The notes beneath the pieces were generated by a model. It saw only the letters and a list, made by a program, of their open reading frames with translations. It searched no databases and had not been told where the DNA came from. Below, piece by piece: positions 6,275-6,952 of a DNA stretch of 6,952 nt (its first letter is position 1; each line of letters begins with the position of its first letter). A program made the position numbers and the translations under genes. Location: the NCBI GenBank assembly GCA_024684665.1, contig JAIKWN010000122.1, forward strand, positions 1 through 6,952, in the 5' to 3' direction. Source of the DNA: Clostridiales bacterium (GTDB lineage Bacteria > Bacillota_A > Clostridia > Christensenellales > Aristaeellaceae).

Positions 6275-6682
6275 ATGTACTACAACAATAGAAAACTGGC
6301 ATTAAGCATATTCTGGCTCATACTGGGGATCACCGTCATAGTGCTTTCCGTCACAAAAGTATTGGACTCTTCCCTTTTTGCAGGCATGGGCGAAGCCTTA
6401 ACTGTCGTTGGGATCCTTCAAATAGTAAAAAATCTGAAATACAAAAACGATGCTGCTTACAGGGAAAAGATTGACACTGAGGCAAAAGACGAAAGAAACC
6501 GGTTTCTGCGAATGAAAAGCTGGTCGTGGGCTGGTTATACCGCGATCCTGCTGGAAGGAATCGGGGTCGTTATCGCGACGATACTCGGGCAGCAGACTGT
6601 ACTGCAGGTTCTTTCTTACTCTGTATGTCTGATCATGTGCTCCTACTGGGCTTCTTATCTGATCTTAAGCAAAAAGTATTGA
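6275..6682 (+). CDS. four-helix membrane protein of unknown function paired with the Xre regulator
   Basis: I do not recognise a named family with certainty. It is a 135-residue protein with four probable membrane helices (about residues 8-27, 34-51, 84-104 and 108-131). A charged cytoplasmic-type linker joins helices 2 and 3 (52-82) and contains the motif EAKDERNRFLRMKSW. DER-containing linkers of this kind occur in small uncharacterised membrane proteins encoded next to Xre regulators (DUF2178-like arrangement; this assignment is tentative). The start at 6275 is preferred over the ATGATC at 6269 because of ribosome-binding-site spacing; the alternative adds only two residues and would overlap the regulator by four bases. 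Translational coupling to the regulator is likely. The pair could form a membrane-sensing or stress-response switch, which is inference only. Confidence 0.82.
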   Translation: MYYNNRKLALSIFWLILGITVIVLSVTKVLDSSLFAGMGEALTVVGILQIVKNLKYKNDAAYREKIDTEAKDERNRFLRMKSWSWAGYTAILLEGIGVVIATILGQQTVLQVLSYSVCLIMCSYWASYLILSKKY

Positions 6683-6887
6683 ATGATAGCGATCCATCTT
6701 TTCGGTGTCAGCGTAAAATAATCTGTGTACAATGCGAAAGATTTGTTCTCTGACGATCAAAAAGACCGCGCATCGCATGCTGCCTTATTATTCTGAATCA
6801 AGTCTCTGGCGGCGATAAAATGGACTGGAAAACCAGATAAAAATATGTTACTATCATCATACGTATTATGAATGGGAGGACATCACT
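6683..6887 (+). other. non-coding gap of about 200 bases
   Basis: No gene with a credible ribosome binding site was seen on either strand. A 28-codon reading frame (6732-6818) has no Shine-Dalgarno sequence and no recognisable product. There is no clear stem plus T-run terminator for the upstream pair. The last third carries a possible promoter for the gene starting at 6888. The stretch is AT-richer than the Liv operon. Confidence 0.6.
6826..6854 (+). promoter_or_regulatory. possible promoter of the gene at 6888
   Basis: A -10 candidate TACTAT (6849-6854) with TG one base upstream (extended -10) is 17 bases from a weak -35, TGGAAA (6826-6831, four of six matches). Its position suits the start at 6888. 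The call is only moderate because the -35 is poor. Confidence 0.45.
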
Positions 6888-6952
6888 ATGACGACGATCC
6901 GGCTAGATTCCATGCAAAGCGCGGGGCGGTCCCTGCTTGCGGAACAGGTGGC
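6888..6952 (+). CDS. start of an unidentified gene, cut by the window edge
   Basis: ATG at 6888 is preceded by GGGAGGA (6874-6880) with seven bases of spacing, and the frame stays open to the window end. Only 21 codons are visible, beginning MTTIRLDS and rich in small and polar residues. The sequence returns to high GC, like the Liv operon. No signal peptide or motif can be seen in this fragment, and no function is proposed. Confidence 0.62.
   Translation, partial: MTTIRLDSMQSAGRSLLAEQV

Noticed and set aside
6732..6818. 28-codon reading frame between the membrane protein and the last gene
   Set aside because: No Shine-Dalgarno sequence, no recognisable product, and length within chance expectation.
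6825..6836. CTGG-AAAA-CCAG inverted repeat as operator or terminator
   Set aside because: Only four base pairs, which do not extend further, and no T-run follows.

Overview
The window looks like a chromosomal segment from a GC-rich member of the Bacillota, probably a gut-type clostridium. Three things suggest this: near-perfect AAGGAGG ribosome binding sites before most genes, frequent TTG/GTG starts, and a LuxS protein of the clostridial kind. This placement is inference from style, not from a database match.

Positions 1-5897 hold one tightly packed plus-strand transcription unit. It begins inside a substrate-binding protein gene that runs off the left edge. Two permease genes (livH, livM) and two ATPase genes (livG, livF) follow, completing a branched-chain amino acid (HAAT/Liv) type ABC importer. 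After them come a zinc-dependent alcohol dehydrogenase of the 2,3-butanediol/threonine dehydrogenase type and luxS (S-ribosylhomocysteine lyase, source of the autoinducer-2 precursor DPD). Genes overlap or lie 14-26 bases apart from livH onward. The one larger gap, between the binding protein and livH, contains a stable hairpin without a U-tract, which probably lets the binding protein be made in excess. A strong rho-independent terminator at 5921-5956 closes the unit.

Positions 5957-6682 are a second, compositionally different block. It has lower GC (hand count 26/60 in line 6301, against 41/60 in line 421) and more ATA/AGA codons. It carries a 65-residue Xre-family repressor and a four-helix membrane protein, two bases apart. 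Their promoter has TTGACA, a 17-base spacer and an extended -10. It is bracketed by two copies of a 20-bp palindrome (ATGTAAAGC-AA-GCTTTACAT, one perfect and one with two mismatches), which fits an autoregulated regulator/membrane-protein pair.

Positions 6683-6887 are non-coding as far as I can tell, with a probable promoter near the end. A new plus-strand gene starts at 6888 and leaves the window after 21 codons.

The most notable points are the placement of luxS and a dione/acetoin-type dehydrogenase at the end of a Liv importer operon, and the dual-operator promoter of the small Xre/membrane pair. I saw no rRNA, tRNA, CRISPR or insertion sequence.
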